DNA of 64,000 bases, taken from the NCBI RefSeq assembly GCF_947494015.1, contig NZ_CANLTL010000003.1:1-64000 (forward strand), read 5' to 3'. Positions 26,318 through 37,375 of this stretch are shown here, piece by piece. The position numbers and the translations under genes were made by a program. This DNA comes from an uncultured Cellulomonas sp. GTDB lineage: Bacteria; Actinomycetota; Actinomycetes; Actinomycetales; Cellulomonadaceae. Positions within the stretch are counted from its first letter, which is position 1, and the number at the start of each line of letters is the position of its first letter. Under the pieces are notes generated by a model. It had not been told where the DNA came from, made no database searches, and saw only the letters and a program-made list of their open reading frames with translations.

Positions 26318-27544
26318 ATGCCGAACCCGCGCGACCCTGGCCGGAACGAGCCGTCGGAGCTCGAGGGCCGCTTCGAGCTCGAGCCGCCGTCGCCGACGGT
26401 CGAGGTCACCGTGCACCAGCCGGAGAAGGTCGGCGGCATGGTGCTCGTGGACGCCCAGACGCAGCAGAAGCACGCCGAGACGGCGGAGTCCTTCCTCGAC
26501 GACCTGCTCGGCACCCCGCTGCACAGCCCGCAGTTCCAGACCAAGCTCGACGGGCTCACCCGGCTGGGTGAAGGGACGATGCGGCAGGCCGGTGACTCGG
26601 TCAACCGGATGCTCCAGCGACCGGCAGCCGCTGTGTCCGGCAGCGGCGCGGGCCCCGCCACGCGCACGGGCACGTCCCTGGCCGAGCTGCGGCGGATCGT
26701 CACCGAGCTGGACCCCAAGCGGCACGACCTCACCGGCGCCCGGCGGACCTTCAAGCTCCTGCCCGGCGGCAGCAGGGTCCAGCGGTACTTCCAGAAGTAC
26801 GAGGCCGCCCAGGAGCAGCTCAACGCCATCACGAAGGCCCTCAAGGGAGGCCAGGACGAGCTGCGGCAGGACAACGCCGCCATCCAGACCGAGCGCGACG
26901 CCCTGTGGCAGGCGCTGGGCCAGCTGGCCGACGTGGCGGTCCTCGCCCGCCACCTGGGCGACGGCCTCGAGCAGCGCATCGCGGGCCTGCGCGCCCGGGG
27001 GGAGATCGACGACGCCACCACGCTCGAGTCGGACGCCCTGTTCTCCGTCCGCCAGCGACATCTGGACCTGATGACCCAGATGGCGGTCGCGGTCCAGGGA
27101 TACCTGGCGCTCGACGTCGTGAAGAAGAACAACGTCGAGCTCATCAAGGGCGTGGACCGCGCCCTGGACACCACCATGGCCGCGCTGCGCGTCGCCGTCA
27201 TCACCTCCCAGGCGCTGGGCCAGCAGCGGATCGTGCTCGCCCAGGTCGATGCGCTGAACGCGACCACGTCGGACATGATCGTCGCCACCTCCCAGCTGCT
27301 GCGCGCGCAGGGCACCGCCATCCAGCAGCAGGCGTCGCAGGCCACCCTGGACCCGGAGAAGCTGCAGCAGGCGTTCGACGACGTGTTCAGCGCGATGGAC
27401 GAGATCGACCGGTTCAAGGCCGAGGCCACGCTGTCCATGAAGCAGACCGTGACGGTGCTCGAGGCGCAGGTGAGCCGCGCCAGGCTGCAGCTGGAGCGCA
27501 GTCACTCCTCGGACGCCGCCACAGCAGAGCTCGGAAGGAGCTGA
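26318..27544 (+). CDS. telA: TelA-family toxic anion resistance protein
   Basis: A 408-residue soluble, strongly helical protein of the TelA/KlaA family, linked to tellurite resistance and, in other bacteria, to lantibiotic or cell-envelope stress. Features are the acidic N-terminal region, LPGGSRVQRYFQKYEAAQEQLN, LDLMTQMAVAVQGYLALDVV with KKNNVELIKGVDRA, and LNATTSDMIVATSQLL. These are the most conserved blocks of the family. GAGGAG lies 5 bases before the ATG. The next gene starts 2 bases after its stop, so the two form an operon. The biochemical mechanism is not established. Confidence 0.92.
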   Translation: MPNPRDPGRNEPSELEGRFELEPPSPTVEVTVHQPEKVGGMVLVDAQTQQKHAETAESFLDDLLGTPLHSPQFQTKLDGLTRLGEGTMRQAGDSVNRMLQRPAAAVSGSGAGPATRTGTSLAELRRIVTELDPKRHDLTGARRTFKLLPGGSRVQRYFQKYEAAQEQLNAITKALKGGQDELRQDNAAIQTERDALWQALGQLADVAVLARHLGDGLEQRIAGLRARGEIDDATTLESDALFSVRQRHLDLMTQMAVAVQGYLALDVVKKNNVELIKGVDRALDTTMAALRVAVITSQALGQQRIVLAQVDALNATTSDMIVATSQLLRAQGTAIQQQASQATLDPEKLQQAFDDVFSAMDEIDRFKAEATLSMKQTVTVLEAQVSRARLQLERSHSSDAATAELGRS

Positions 27545-27546
27545 CC

Positions 27547-28332
27547 GTGTCGCGACTGACGTTCGGCAACGTCGTCAAGGTGACGGCCGTCCTCGTCTTC
27601 CTGCCGCTGCTCGCGTACCTGGTGCTCGTCATCGGCACGGTGCGCAAGAACGTCAGGACGGCGCTCGAGGGCCTCCTCTACGCCGGAGCCTTCTCCGCGG
27701 CGGTGCTGCTGCCCGACTTCTGGGGCCCGCCCGCCCTGCTCGCACTGACGGCCATGGGCACGTCGGGCGTGCGCTCCTGGCACCTGCGAGACCTGTGGCT
27801 GCCAGCGCGTCGCCGGTGGTGGAAGCGCGACCCGGCCGAGACGTCCGCCGTCGACGGGCCTGCCCGGGCGGGGCACGACGTCGCCATCGAGGGGTCGGAC
27901 GGGCTGCCGTCGGCGATCGCCTGGGTCCGCAGGCATGCCGACCACAACCGGCACCGCCTGCCTGCGGACGCGCACCGGGCCGTGCTGCAGATCTGCGGGG
28001 TGCTCGACGCCGTGATCGCGACCGAGCAGCGTGACCACACCGCCGACCCGCGGTTCGAGTACGAGCTGGATGCCCTGGCCCGGCGCTATCTGCCGGCCGT
28101 GCTGAAGAACTACCTCGCGATCGCGCCGAGCAGGGTGCATGAGCGCCAACCCGACGGGCGCACCCCCGACGAGGAGCTGACCGAGCAGCTGCGGATCCTC
28201 GCGGGCCAGGCCGACGCCCTCTCCGCGAGCCGCCACCGTCGCCTGACGGCGGAGCTGAGCACCTCCGGCAACTTCCTCCGGGAGAAGTACGGGCACCTCC
28301 AGCCCGACGCCCCCGACGCCCACGTCCGGTGA
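27547..28332 (+). CDS. XpaC-like membrane protein, TelA partner
   Basis: A 261-residue protein with two or three N-terminal hydrophobic segments (about 10-30, 42-75) and a helical cytoplasmic domain with a conserved-looking YLPAVLKNYLAIAPSR and a C-terminal helix pair. The layout and place directly after telA fit the XpaC family (named for 5-bromo-4-chloroindolyl phosphate hydrolysis), which commonly accompanies telA. Sequence similarity alone is not decisive. The GTG start at 27547 is 2 bases after the telA stop. Confidence 0.65.
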   Translation: MSRLTFGNVVKVTAVLVFLPLLAYLVLVIGTVRKNVRTALEGLLYAGAFSAAVLLPDFWGPPALLALTAMGTSGVRSWHLRDLWLPARRRWWKRDPAETSAVDGPARAGHDVAIEGSDGLPSAIAWVRRHADHNRHRLPADAHRAVLQICGVLDAVIATEQRDHTADPRFEYELDALARRYLPAVLKNYLAIAPSRVHERQPDGRTPDEELTEQLRILAGQADALSASRHRRLTAELSTSGNFLREKYGHLQPDAPDAHVR

Positions 28333-28372
28333 CGTCCGTCGCGGCGGCGGGTCGCGCGCCGAGCCGAACGGG

Positions 28373-28993
28373 TCAGGCCCGCTCGGGCGTCCGCCCTGCG
28401 GCGGGTCTGCGGCCTGCGGAAGGCGCCCGGTCACCGGAGGGCGCCCGGTCAGCGGCGCACGGCCGGACCTGGAGCACCTGAGCAGGTTCGCCGTGGCGCC
28501 TGATGACGCGCCCGCCGCGCTCGAGCAGCACGCTGCCGGTGTCGGCCATGACCAGCCGGGACGCGATCGTGCCGCGCCAGCCGACCCAGCGCTCCTCGCG
28601 CACCGGCCGGCTCAGCTGCCCGGCCAGCCACCGCACCGCGAGGTCGGCGGCCCGGCCCTCGCTGCCGGGCGCGACGTCGGCCACCAGGACGTCAGGTCCG
28701 CGCAGGTCGCTGTGGTCGACCAGCAGCGCCTCGGTCTCCCAGCAGCCGGTCAGGCGCGGCCGGTGCAGCATCACCTGCAGGTGCGCCTCCCCGTCCTCGA
28801 GCCCGGGGACGGCGACCGTCAGCACCGTGCCGGGCTCGTCGCCGAGCCAGCGTGCGGGGAAGGCGCGAGTGGCGCCCGGCGCGACGAGCGGGCCGAGGAG
28901 TGCCGGCGCGGCGCCGCGGGCCCGGTGCGTGAAGGGGTCGTCCGCCGGCACCCGGGGGCTGGCGGGCCGGAACCACTCCGACGCGGTGGACAT
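28373..28993 (-). CDS. Hypothetical protein
   Basis: A 206-residue protein with no signal peptide or membrane helix. Its core (about 50-175) alternates beta-type and short helical stretches (TVLTVAVPGLEDGEAHLQVML, then TGSVLLERGGRVIRRHG at the end of the core). The last 30 residues are an Arg/Ala/Pro tail of repeats (SGDRAPSAGRRPAAG). I do not recognise the family. It faces the DUF2243 gene divergently. Confidence 0.65.
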   Translation of the reverse strand: MSTASEWFRPASPRVPADDPFTHRARGAAPALLGPLVAPGATRAFPARWLGDEPGTVLTVAVPGLEDGEAHLQVMLHRPRLTGCWETEALLVDHSDLRGPDVLVADVAPGSEGRAADLAVRWLAGQLSRPVREERWVGWRGTIASRLVMADTGSVLLERGGRVIRRHGEPAQVLQVRPCAADRAPSGDRAPSAGRRPAAGRTPERA

Positions 28994-29121
28994 GTCCCCA
29001 GTGTGCGACCGCGCGGCGGCCGGACTCCAGGACTTTCGGCGACCGGATCGGCTCCGCCCACCTGCCCGGTGCCGCGTCGCTGGCTAGCGTGGGCGGTCCG
29101 CCGACACAGCCGGGAGCGACG

Positions 29122-29601
29122 ATGACCGGACCGACCACCGACGACCCGCAGCCGCCCGACCGGCGGCGCTCGCTGCTCGTGGCCGGTGCGATCGGCGTCG
29201 GGCTGATGGCGGCCGTCGACGAGATCGTGTTCCACCAGATCCTTGCGTGGCACCACTTCTACGACCGGTCGACGCCGGAGGTGGCGGTGCTGTCGGACGG
29301 GCTGCTGCACTCGGTCGAGCTGGTCCTGCTGGTGGCGGGGTTCTTCGGGTTCGCGGACCTGCGCCGGCGCGGCGCGCTGCACCGGTCCGCCGGCTGGGCG
29401 GGCCTGCTGCTCGGCGCCGGGGCGTTCCAGCTGGGGGACGGCGTCGTCGACCACAAGGTGCTGCGGGTGCACCAGGTGCGCTACGACGTCGACCTGCTGC
29501 CCTACGACGTCGCCTGGATCGGCGCGGGCGTCCTGCTGCTGGCGGCCGGTGCGGTGGTGGGCGCTCGCGCCGCCCGTCCGGAACGCGCCAGGCGCCGATG
29601 A
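29122..29601 (+). CDS. DUF2243 membrane protein
   Basis: A 159-residue protein with four transmembrane helices and the DUF2243 pattern: AAVDEIVFHQILAWHHFYD near helix 1, DGLLHSVELVLLVAGFF, and LGDGVVDHKVLRVHQVRYD. Several His and Asp residues near the membrane surface could hold a metal. It is followed by a CtaG-type gene, as in other actinobacteria, which suggests a link to oxidase copper delivery, though the function is not known. Confidence 0.88.
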   Translation: MTGPTTDDPQPPDRRRSLLVAGAIGVGLMAAVDEIVFHQILAWHHFYDRSTPEVAVLSDGLLHSVELVLLVAGFFGFADLRRRGALHRSAGWAGLLLGAGAFQLGDGVVDHKVLRVHQVRYDVDLLPYDVAWIGAGVLLLAAGAVVGARAARPERARRR

Positions 29602-29641
29602 CGTCGCCGGCGAGCGCACGGCCCGCCTCGGCCCGGCGTCG

Positions 29642-30451
29642 GTGAGCCACGGCTCGACCGCACACGTCGACCCGACCGGGTGGCTGCCGGCCGTCGCCCT
29701 GCTCACGGTGCTGGTCGGCGGCTACGCGGCGACCGCGGTGCGCGTGGGCGTCCGGACGGGGCGTCCCTGGAGCGCGCACCGGGGCGCCGCGTTCGCAGCC
29801 GGCGCGCTGGTGCTGGCCTTCGCGGTCTCACCGGGGGTGGCGCTCGTCGCCCCGGACGCGGCGCGGGCCCACATGGTCCAGCACGTGCTGCTCGGCATGG
29901 TCGCCCCGCTCGGGGTGGTCCTCGGGGCGCCGCTCACCCTGGCGCTGGCGGCGCTGCCGGTCCGGCGCCGACGCACGGCGACCGCGCTGCTGCGCACCCG
30001 TGCCGTGCACGTGGTGAGCCATCCGGTCACGGCAGCGGCGCTGCACGTCGGCGGGCTCGCAGCCCTCTACCTGACGCCGCTGTACAGCCGCGCGCTGGCC
30101 GAGCGGTGGCTGCACGACGTCGTGCTGGTGCACGTCACCGTGGCCGGGTGCCTGTTCGCGTGGTCGCTCGTCGGTCCCGAGCGCGCGGCCCGCGGTCCCG
30201 GCCCGGGCTGGCGGGTGGGCGTGCTCGTCGTCGCCTCCGCCGCGCACGGGTCCCTCGCCAAGCTGCTCTACGCGCGCGCGCCGGCGCTGCCGCCGGGCAG
30301 CCCGCACAGCGGCGAGGAGCTCCGCGCCGCGGCGCAGTGGATGTACTACGCCGGCGACGTCGCCGAGGTGGCCCTGACCGTCGCGCTGCTGGCGACCTGG
30401 TACCGACGCGGCGCCCGCCACATCGGCGCGCCGGCGGTGGCTGGCCGGTGA
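29642..30451 (+). CDS. ctaG: CtaG-family cytochrome c oxidase assembly protein
   Basis: A 269-residue membrane protein with about seven helices and the caa3-type CtaG landmarks: ARAHMVQHVLLGMVAPLGVVLGAPLTL, VSHPVTAAALHVGGLAALYLTPLY, and AAQWMYYAGDVAEVALTVAL near the end. The conserved His residues probably handle copper for the oxidase Cu centres. The GTG start at 29642 is the best in-frame choice but has no clear ribosome site; translation may depend on the DUF2243 gene 40 bases upstream. Confidence 0.85.
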   Translation: MSHGSTAHVDPTGWLPAVALLTVLVGGYAATAVRVGVRTGRPWSAHRGAAFAAGALVLAFAVSPGVALVAPDAARAHMVQHVLLGMVAPLGVVLGAPLTLALAALPVRRRRTATALLRTRAVHVVSHPVTAAALHVGGLAALYLTPLYSRALAERWLHDVVLVHVTVAGCLFAWSLVGPERAARGPGPGWRVGVLVVASAAHGSLAKLLYARAPALPPGSPHSGEELRAAAQWMYYAGDVAEVALTVALLATWYRRGARHIGAPAVAGR

Positions 30452-30506
30452 GCCGCGCCGGGTCGGCCGCGGCGACCGCCGACGGCGTCGGCCCGGCCCG
30501 TCGCCG

Positions 30507-31571
30507 TCAGGCGGCCGACCACCCGGCGGGCGTGTGCTCCACCGGCACCAGCTCGGCGGGACGGGGCGGCCCGGGCGGGGTGCCGTCGCCGAACGGCCGG
30601 CCACCCAGCTCCTCGCGCCCGTGCGGCGTCAGCCACCCGGACAGGTCCGGACCCGACGGGACGATCTGCGTCGGGTTCAGGTCGGTGTGGACCACGTAGT
30701 AGTGCCGCTTCACGTGGTCGTAGTCGATCGTGTCGCCGAAGCCGGGGGTCTGGAACAGGTCGCGCGCGTACGCCCAGAGCACCGGCATCTGCGACAGCGT
30801 GGACCGGTTGCACTTGAAGTGGCCGTGGTAGACGGCGTCGAACCGGGCCAGCGTGGTGAAGAAGCGGACGTCCGCCTCGGTGATGGTGTCCCCGACGAGG
30901 TAGCGCTGGCCGGCCAGGCGCTCGCTGAGCGCGTCGAGCCGGTCGAACAACCGGGTGTAGGCGCGCTCGTAGGCGGACTGCGAGCCGGCGAACCCGCACC
31001 GGTAGACCCCGTTGTTGACGTCCTTGAACAGCACCGCGCTGATCTCGTCGATCTCGGCGCGCAGGTGCTCGGGGTACAGGTCCGGCGCGCCGTCGCGGTG
31101 GTGCGCGCGCCACTGGGTGGACAGGTCGAGGGTCATCTGGGCGTAGTCGTTGGTCACGACCTGGCCGGTGGTCACGTCGACCAGAGCCGGCACGGTGATG
31201 CCGCGCTCGTAGCCGGGGAACCGGGCGAAGTACGCGTCCTGCAGGCGCGGGATGCCGAGCACCGGGTCCACGCCGTCCGGGTCGAGGTCGAACGTCCAGC
31301 TGCGCCGGTCGTGCGTCGGCCCGCAGATCCCCAGCGAGATCGCGTCCTCGAGCCCCAGCAGGCGGCGCACGATGGACGCGCGGTTGGCCCAGGGGCACGC
31401 GCGCGAGATCACCAGGCGGTAGCGGCCGGCCTCGACCGGGTAGCCGTCGGCGGCGTCGGTCGTGATCCGCGTGGTGATGTAGTTCGTGTCGCGCGTGAAC
31501 TCCTGCCCGGAGGTCACGTACGCGCCGGTCGTGTCGTGCTCGGTCGTGGTGCTCTGCGACTGCGTGCTCAT
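30507..31571 (-). CDS. Glutathionyl-hydroquinone reductase-like GST (Xi class)
   Basis: A 354-residue cytoplasmic enzyme of the YqjG/ECM4 family. The thioredoxin-like domain carries the catalytic motif SRACPWANR, with Cys as nucleophile, and the helical domain includes FKDVNNGVYRCGFAGSQ and HGHFKCN. In other bacteria these enzymes reduce glutathionyl-hydroquinones. Actinobacteria mostly use mycothiol, so the natural thiol is likely different here; that is inference. The length is slightly above the usual 320-330, owing to the C-terminal Gly/Pro-rich tail. It is divergent from the F420-type gene. Confidence 0.92.
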   Translation of the reverse strand: MSTQSQSTTTEHDTTGAYVTSGQEFTRDTNYITTRITTDAADGYPVEAGRYRLVISRACPWANRASIVRRLLGLEDAISLGICGPTHDRRSWTFDLDPDGVDPVLGIPRLQDAYFARFPGYERGITVPALVDVTTGQVVTNDYAQMTLDLSTQWRAHHRDGAPDLYPEHLRAEIDEISAVLFKDVNNGVYRCGFAGSQSAYERAYTRLFDRLDALSERLAGQRYLVGDTITEADVRFFTTLARFDAVYHGHFKCNRSTLSQMPVLWAYARDLFQTPGFGDTIDYDHVKRHYYVVHTDLNPTQIVPSGPDLSGWLTPHGREELGGRPFGDGTPPGPPRPAELVPVEHTPAGWSAA

Positions 31572-32436
31572 GCCCTGGTACCTCGGATTCCGGTGCGTGC
31601 GGTCCGCCCAGCCTAGGCAGTCCCGGCAGCTCCAGCCCCGCGACAGGGCAGCCCTCGGGCGCGGGGGCGACCCGGTGCGTAGGCTCCGTGGCCATGAGCC
31701 ACCCCATCCGGATCGGTGTCCAGATCCAGCCGCAGCAGGCCGACTACAGCCAGATCCGCGACGCCGTCGCCCGGGCGGAGGACGCCGGCGTCGACGTCGT
31801 CTTCAACTGGGACCACTTCTTCCCGCTGTACGGCGACGCGGACGGCAAGCACTTCGAGTGCTGGACGATGCTGGGCGCGTGGGCGGAGCAGACCAGCCGC
31901 GTCGAGATCGGTGCGCTGGTCACCTGCAACTCCTACCGGAACCCCGAGCTCCTGGCCGACATGGCGCGGACCGTGGACCACATCTCCGGCGGACGCCTCA
32001 TCCTCGGCATCGGTGCCGGCTGGTTCCAGCGGGACTACGACGAGTTCGGCTACGACTTCGGCACGGCGGGCAGCCGCATCGCCGAGCTGGGGGAGGCCCT
32101 GCCGCGGATCAAGGCCCGCTGGGCGACGTCGAACCCGGCGCCGACGCGTGACATCCCCGTCCTCATCGGCGGCGGCGGGGAGAAGAAGACACTGCGCCTG
32201 GTCGCCGAGCACGCCGACCAGTGGCACTCGTTCGCCGACCTGGAGGTCCTCCGGCGCAAGAGCGGCATCCTCGCCGAGCACTGCGAGGCGGTCGGACGAG
32301 ACCCGGGACAGATCGAGCGCTCCGTCGGGGTCGAGGGATCGCCCGGTGACCAGGCCGAGCAGCTCGTGGAGGCCGGCGCGACCCTGTTCACGATCGGCAT
32401 CGGCGGCCCGGACTACGACATGTCGACCGTGCAGGA

Positions 32437-34613
<2,177 letters not shown>

Positions 34614-34617
<4 letters not shown>

Positions 34618-34631
34618 CGCTGCCGCGTTAG
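34614..34631 (+). promoter_or_regulatory. Palindrome 1 upstream of the manganese transporter operon
   Basis: CTAACGC, 4-base spacer, GCGTTAG: a perfect 7-bp inverted repeat overlapping the stop codon of the phosphoesterase gene. It directly abuts palindrome 2. A DtxR/MntR-type operator is the likely role, since such a regulator is the fourth gene of the operon. Confidence 0.6.
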
Positions 34632-34649
34632 AGTTCGGTATGCCGAACT
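34632..34649 (+). promoter_or_regulatory. Palindrome 2 overlapping the start of the manganese-binding protein gene
   Basis: AGTTCGG, TATG, CCGAACT: a perfect 7-bp inverted repeat that contains the ATG at 34640. A repressor bound here would block the start of transcription or the start codon region. If so, the message may be leaderless, or the true start is one of the GTG codons at 34754 or 34766. Confidence 0.6.
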
Positions 34650-35680
34650 TCGGCCCTCACCTGCGTCGACAGGCCGGCCGGGCATGCCCGCCGTGCGCCC
34701 GCCCCGGCGGGTCGCCCGGTCGCCCGGGCCCGGGCGTGCCCCCCACCGGGGCGGTGCTCCCCGGCGTGCGGATCCTCGGCGTGCTGCTGACCGTGCTGTC
34801 GCTCACGGGATGCGCCCTGCCGCCGTCGGCCACGGCGGTGCCCGACCCGCCCGACGACCGCCCGGTGGTGCTCACGACGTTCACGGTGCTGGCCGACATG
34901 GCGCGCCAGGTCGCCGGCGACCACGTCCGGGTCGAGTCGATCACCGACGTCGGCGTCGAGATCCACGGTTACGAGCCGACCCCGGACGACCTGCGCCGCG
35001 CCGCCGACGCGGACCTCGTGCTCGACAACGGTCTCGGCCTCGAGGCGTGGTTCGAGCGGTTCGTCGCCGGTCTGGACGCCCCGCACGTCACCGTGAGCGA
35101 GGGCGTCGCGACCATCCCGGTCGGATCGGGAGGCATGCAGGGGCGGCCCAACCCGCACGCGTGGATGTCGCCGGATGCGGCGATCCGCTACGTCGCGAAC
35201 ATCGCCGACGCGCTGGCGGACCTCGACCCGGTGCACGAGGGTGCCTACCGGGCCAACGCGGCTGCCTACACCGCCGAGCTGCGGGCCGTGCGCGACGCCC
35301 TGGTCGACCGGCTGGACCGGCTCGACCCGGCGCGGCGCGCCCTGGTCACCTGCGAGGGCGCGTTCTCCTACCTGGCGCGCGACGCCGGTCTGGCGGAGTC
35401 CTTCCTGTGGCCGGTGAGCTCGGACGCGCAGGGGACGCCGCAGCAGGTCGCGCGGGCCATCACCTTCGTCCGCGAGCGTGACGTGCCGGCGGTGTTCTGC
35501 GAGTCGACCGTGTCGGACACCGCGCAGCGCCAGGTCGCCCGGGAGACGGGCGCCGCGTACGGCGGCGTCCTGTACGTGGACTCGCTGTCGCTGCCCGGCG
35601 GCCCGGTGCCCACCTACCTGGACCTGCTGCGCCACGACACCGAGGTCGTCGCCGCCGCGCTCACCGGGGCGGCGTCGTGA
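34640..35680 (+). CDS. Metal ABC transporter substrate-binding lipoprotein, manganese type
   Basis: Up to 346 residues. The lipobox LSLTGC (after VRILGVLLTV) makes it a lipoprotein. The cluster 9 metal site is visible as His in EIHGYEPTPDDL, His in RPNPHAWMSPDA, Glu in VTCEGAFSYLARD and Asp in LYVDSLSLPGG. A His-His-Glu-Asp set is characteristic of Mn/Fe-binding members such as PsaA, whereas zinc-type ZnuA has a third His instead of Glu. With the ATG at 34640 the leader before the signal is long and Arg/Pro-rich; GTG 34766 would give a normal lipoprotein signal. The stop overlaps the ATPase start (GTGA). Confidence 0.9.
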   Translation: MPNFGPHLRRQAGRACPPCARPGGSPGRPGPGVPPTGAVLPGVRILGVLLTVLSLTGCALPPSATAVPDPPDDRPVVLTTFTVLADMARQVAGDHVRVESITDVGVEIHGYEPTPDDLRRAADADLVLDNGLGLEAWFERFVAGLDAPHVTVSEGVATIPVGSGGMQGRPNPHAWMSPDAAIRYVANIADALADLDPVHEGAYRANAAAYTAELRAVRDALVDRLDRLDPARRALVTCEGAFSYLARDAGLAESFLWPVSSDAQGTPQQVARAITFVRERDVPAVFCESTVSDTAQRQVARETGAAYGGVLYVDSLSLPGGPVPTYLDLLRHDTEVVAAALTGAAS

Positions 35681-36435
35681 CCGGCGCCTGGTCCCACGCC
35701 ACGGCGCCCGCGATCGACGTCCGTGGGCTGACCGTGCGCTACGGCGACGTGCTCGCCCTCGACGACGTGACGATGGAGCTGGGCCGCGGACGTGTCGGGG
35801 GACTGATCGGCCTCAACGGCTCGGGCAAGTCCACGCTCATGAACGCGGTGATGGGCATGGTCCGCGCCGCGTCGGGCGACGTCCGGGTGCTGGGCAGCAC
35901 GCCGGCGGAGGCGCGTCGCGCGGGTCTGGTCGGGTACGTGCCCCAGGCGCAGGACGTCGACTTCACCTTCCCGATCAGCGTGCGCGAGGTCGTCACCACC
36001 GGGCGCTACGGCCGTATGGGCACGCTGCGCCGGGCGCGCGCGGACGACGTCGCCGCGGTGACGGCCGCGCTGGACCGCGTGGACCTGGCCGCGCTCGCCG
36101 ACCGCCAGGTCGGGGAGCTGTCCGGCGGCCAGCGCAAGCGCGTGTTCGTGGCCCGGTGCCTCGCCCAGCAGGCGGCCGTGCTGCTCCTCGACGAGCCGTT
36201 CGCCGGCGTCGACCGGCGGTCCGAGGCCGGCATCACCGCCCTGCTGCGCGAGCTCGCCGCCGAGGGCCGGTCGGTGCTGGTGTCCACGCACGACCTGCAG
36301 ACGCTGCCCGCCCTCGCCGACGACGTCGTCCTGCTCGGCACCCGGGTCCTGGCGACCGGCCGGCCCGACGACGTCCTCGCGCCGGACCGGCTGGCCCGCG
36401 TCATGGGTCTCGAGCCGCCGGCGGCCGCGCGATGA
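35677..36435 (+). CDS. Metal ABC transporter ATP-binding protein
   Basis: A 252-residue ABC ATPase of the manganese/zinc group. Features are Walker A GLNGSGKST, Q-loop YVPQAQDVDFTFPISVREVV (the DF.FP pattern is typical of MntB/ZnuC-like proteins), signature LSGGQRKRV, Walker B VLLLDEPFAGVD and the switch His in VSTHDLQ. It energises uptake through the permease encoded next. The GTG start overlaps the substrate-binding protein stop, and its own stop overlaps the permease ATG. Confidence 0.95.
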   Translation: MTGAWSHATAPAIDVRGLTVRYGDVLALDDVTMELGRGRVGGLIGLNGSGKSTLMNAVMGMVRAASGDVRVLGSTPAEARRAGLVGYVPQAQDVDFTFPISVREVVTTGRYGRMGTLRRARADDVAAVTAALDRVDLAALADRQVGELSGGQRKRVFVARCLAQQAAVLLLDEPFAGVDRRSEAGITALLRELAAEGRSVLVSTHDLQTLPALADDVVLLGTRVLATGRPDDVLAPDRLARVMGLEPPAAAR

Positions 36436-37367
36436 CCGCCGTCCTGGCCGGGACGGCCGGTGACCTGGCCACCGGTGCGTGGTCGTGGCTGGCCGCGCCG
36501 TGGCAGTTCGAGTTCATGCAGCGCGCGCTGCTGGTCACGACGGTCGCCGCGGTGGTCTGCGCGCTGCTGAGCTGCTGGCTGGTCCTGATCGGTTGGTCGC
36601 TGCTGGGCGACGCCGTCTCCCACGCCGTGCTGCCCGGGGTCGTGCTGTCCTACCTGGTCGGCTGGCCGTTCGCGGTAGGGGCGCTCGTCTTCGGACTCGG
36701 GGCGGTGGCGCTCATCGGCGCGGTCCGGGACACGACCCGGGTCAAGGAGGACGCCGCGATCGGGGTCGTGTTCACGACGCTGTTCGCCCTGGGTGTCGTG
36801 CTGGTCTCCGTCACGCCCAGCCACCTCGACCTCAGCCACATCCTGTTCGGCAACATCCTGGGCGTGCCGGACGCCGACGTCGTGCAGGTCATCGGGCTCG
36901 GCGTCCTGACCGCCGCCGTCCTGGTGGTCAAGCGGCGGGACCTGACGCTGTACGCCTTCGACCGCACGCACGCGCACGCCGTCGGCCTGTCTCCGCGCCG
37001 GCTGGAGGTGCTGCTCCTCGGCGCGCTCGCGCTGACCGTGGTCGTCGCGCTGCAGGCGGTCGGCGTCGTGCTCGTCGTGGCCATGCTGATCACGCCGGGC
37101 GCCACCGCGCTGCTGCTGTGCGAGAGGATGGGCCCCATGCTCGTGGTCGCCCCCGCACTCGCCGCCGGCTGCGTGGTGGCCGGGCTGTACGCGAGCTTCT
37201 TCCTGGACACCTCCAGCGCAGGCACCGTCGTCGTGGCCCAGGGCCTGGTGTTCGCCGCGGCGTACGCGTTCGCGCCCCGTCGCGGTGTGCTCGCGGTCCG
37301 GCGTCGAGCCCGGCGTCGTGCTCGCGCCGCGGGGCTGGACGGCGCCGGCGCGACGGCTGCCGGCTGA
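36432..37367 (+). CDS. Metal ABC transporter permease (ABC-3 family)
   Basis: A 311-residue integral membrane protein with about eight or nine helices. The family hallmarks are EFMQRALLVTTVAAVVCALLSCWLV near the start, LLGDAVSHAVLPGVVLSYL, KEDAAIGVVFTTLFALGVVL and VALQAVGVVLVVAMLITPGATALLL. It forms the channel for divalent metal import with the two proteins encoded upstream. The C-terminus is Arg/Ala-rich. It begins at an ATGA overlap with the ATPase gene. Confidence 0.95.
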   Translation: MTAVLAGTAGDLATGAWSWLAAPWQFEFMQRALLVTTVAAVVCALLSCWLVLIGWSLLGDAVSHAVLPGVVLSYLVGWPFAVGALVFGLGAVALIGAVRDTTRVKEDAAIGVVFTTLFALGVVLVSVTPSHLDLSHILFGNILGVPDADVVQVIGLGVLTAAVLVVKRRDLTLYAFDRTHAHAVGLSPRRLEVLLLGALALTVVVALQAVGVVLVVAMLITPGATALLLCERMGPMLVVAPALAAGCVVAGLYASFFLDTSSAGTVVVAQGLVFAAAYAFAPRRGVLAVRRRARRRARAAGLDGAGATAAG

Positions 37368-37375
37368 GGCCCGTC

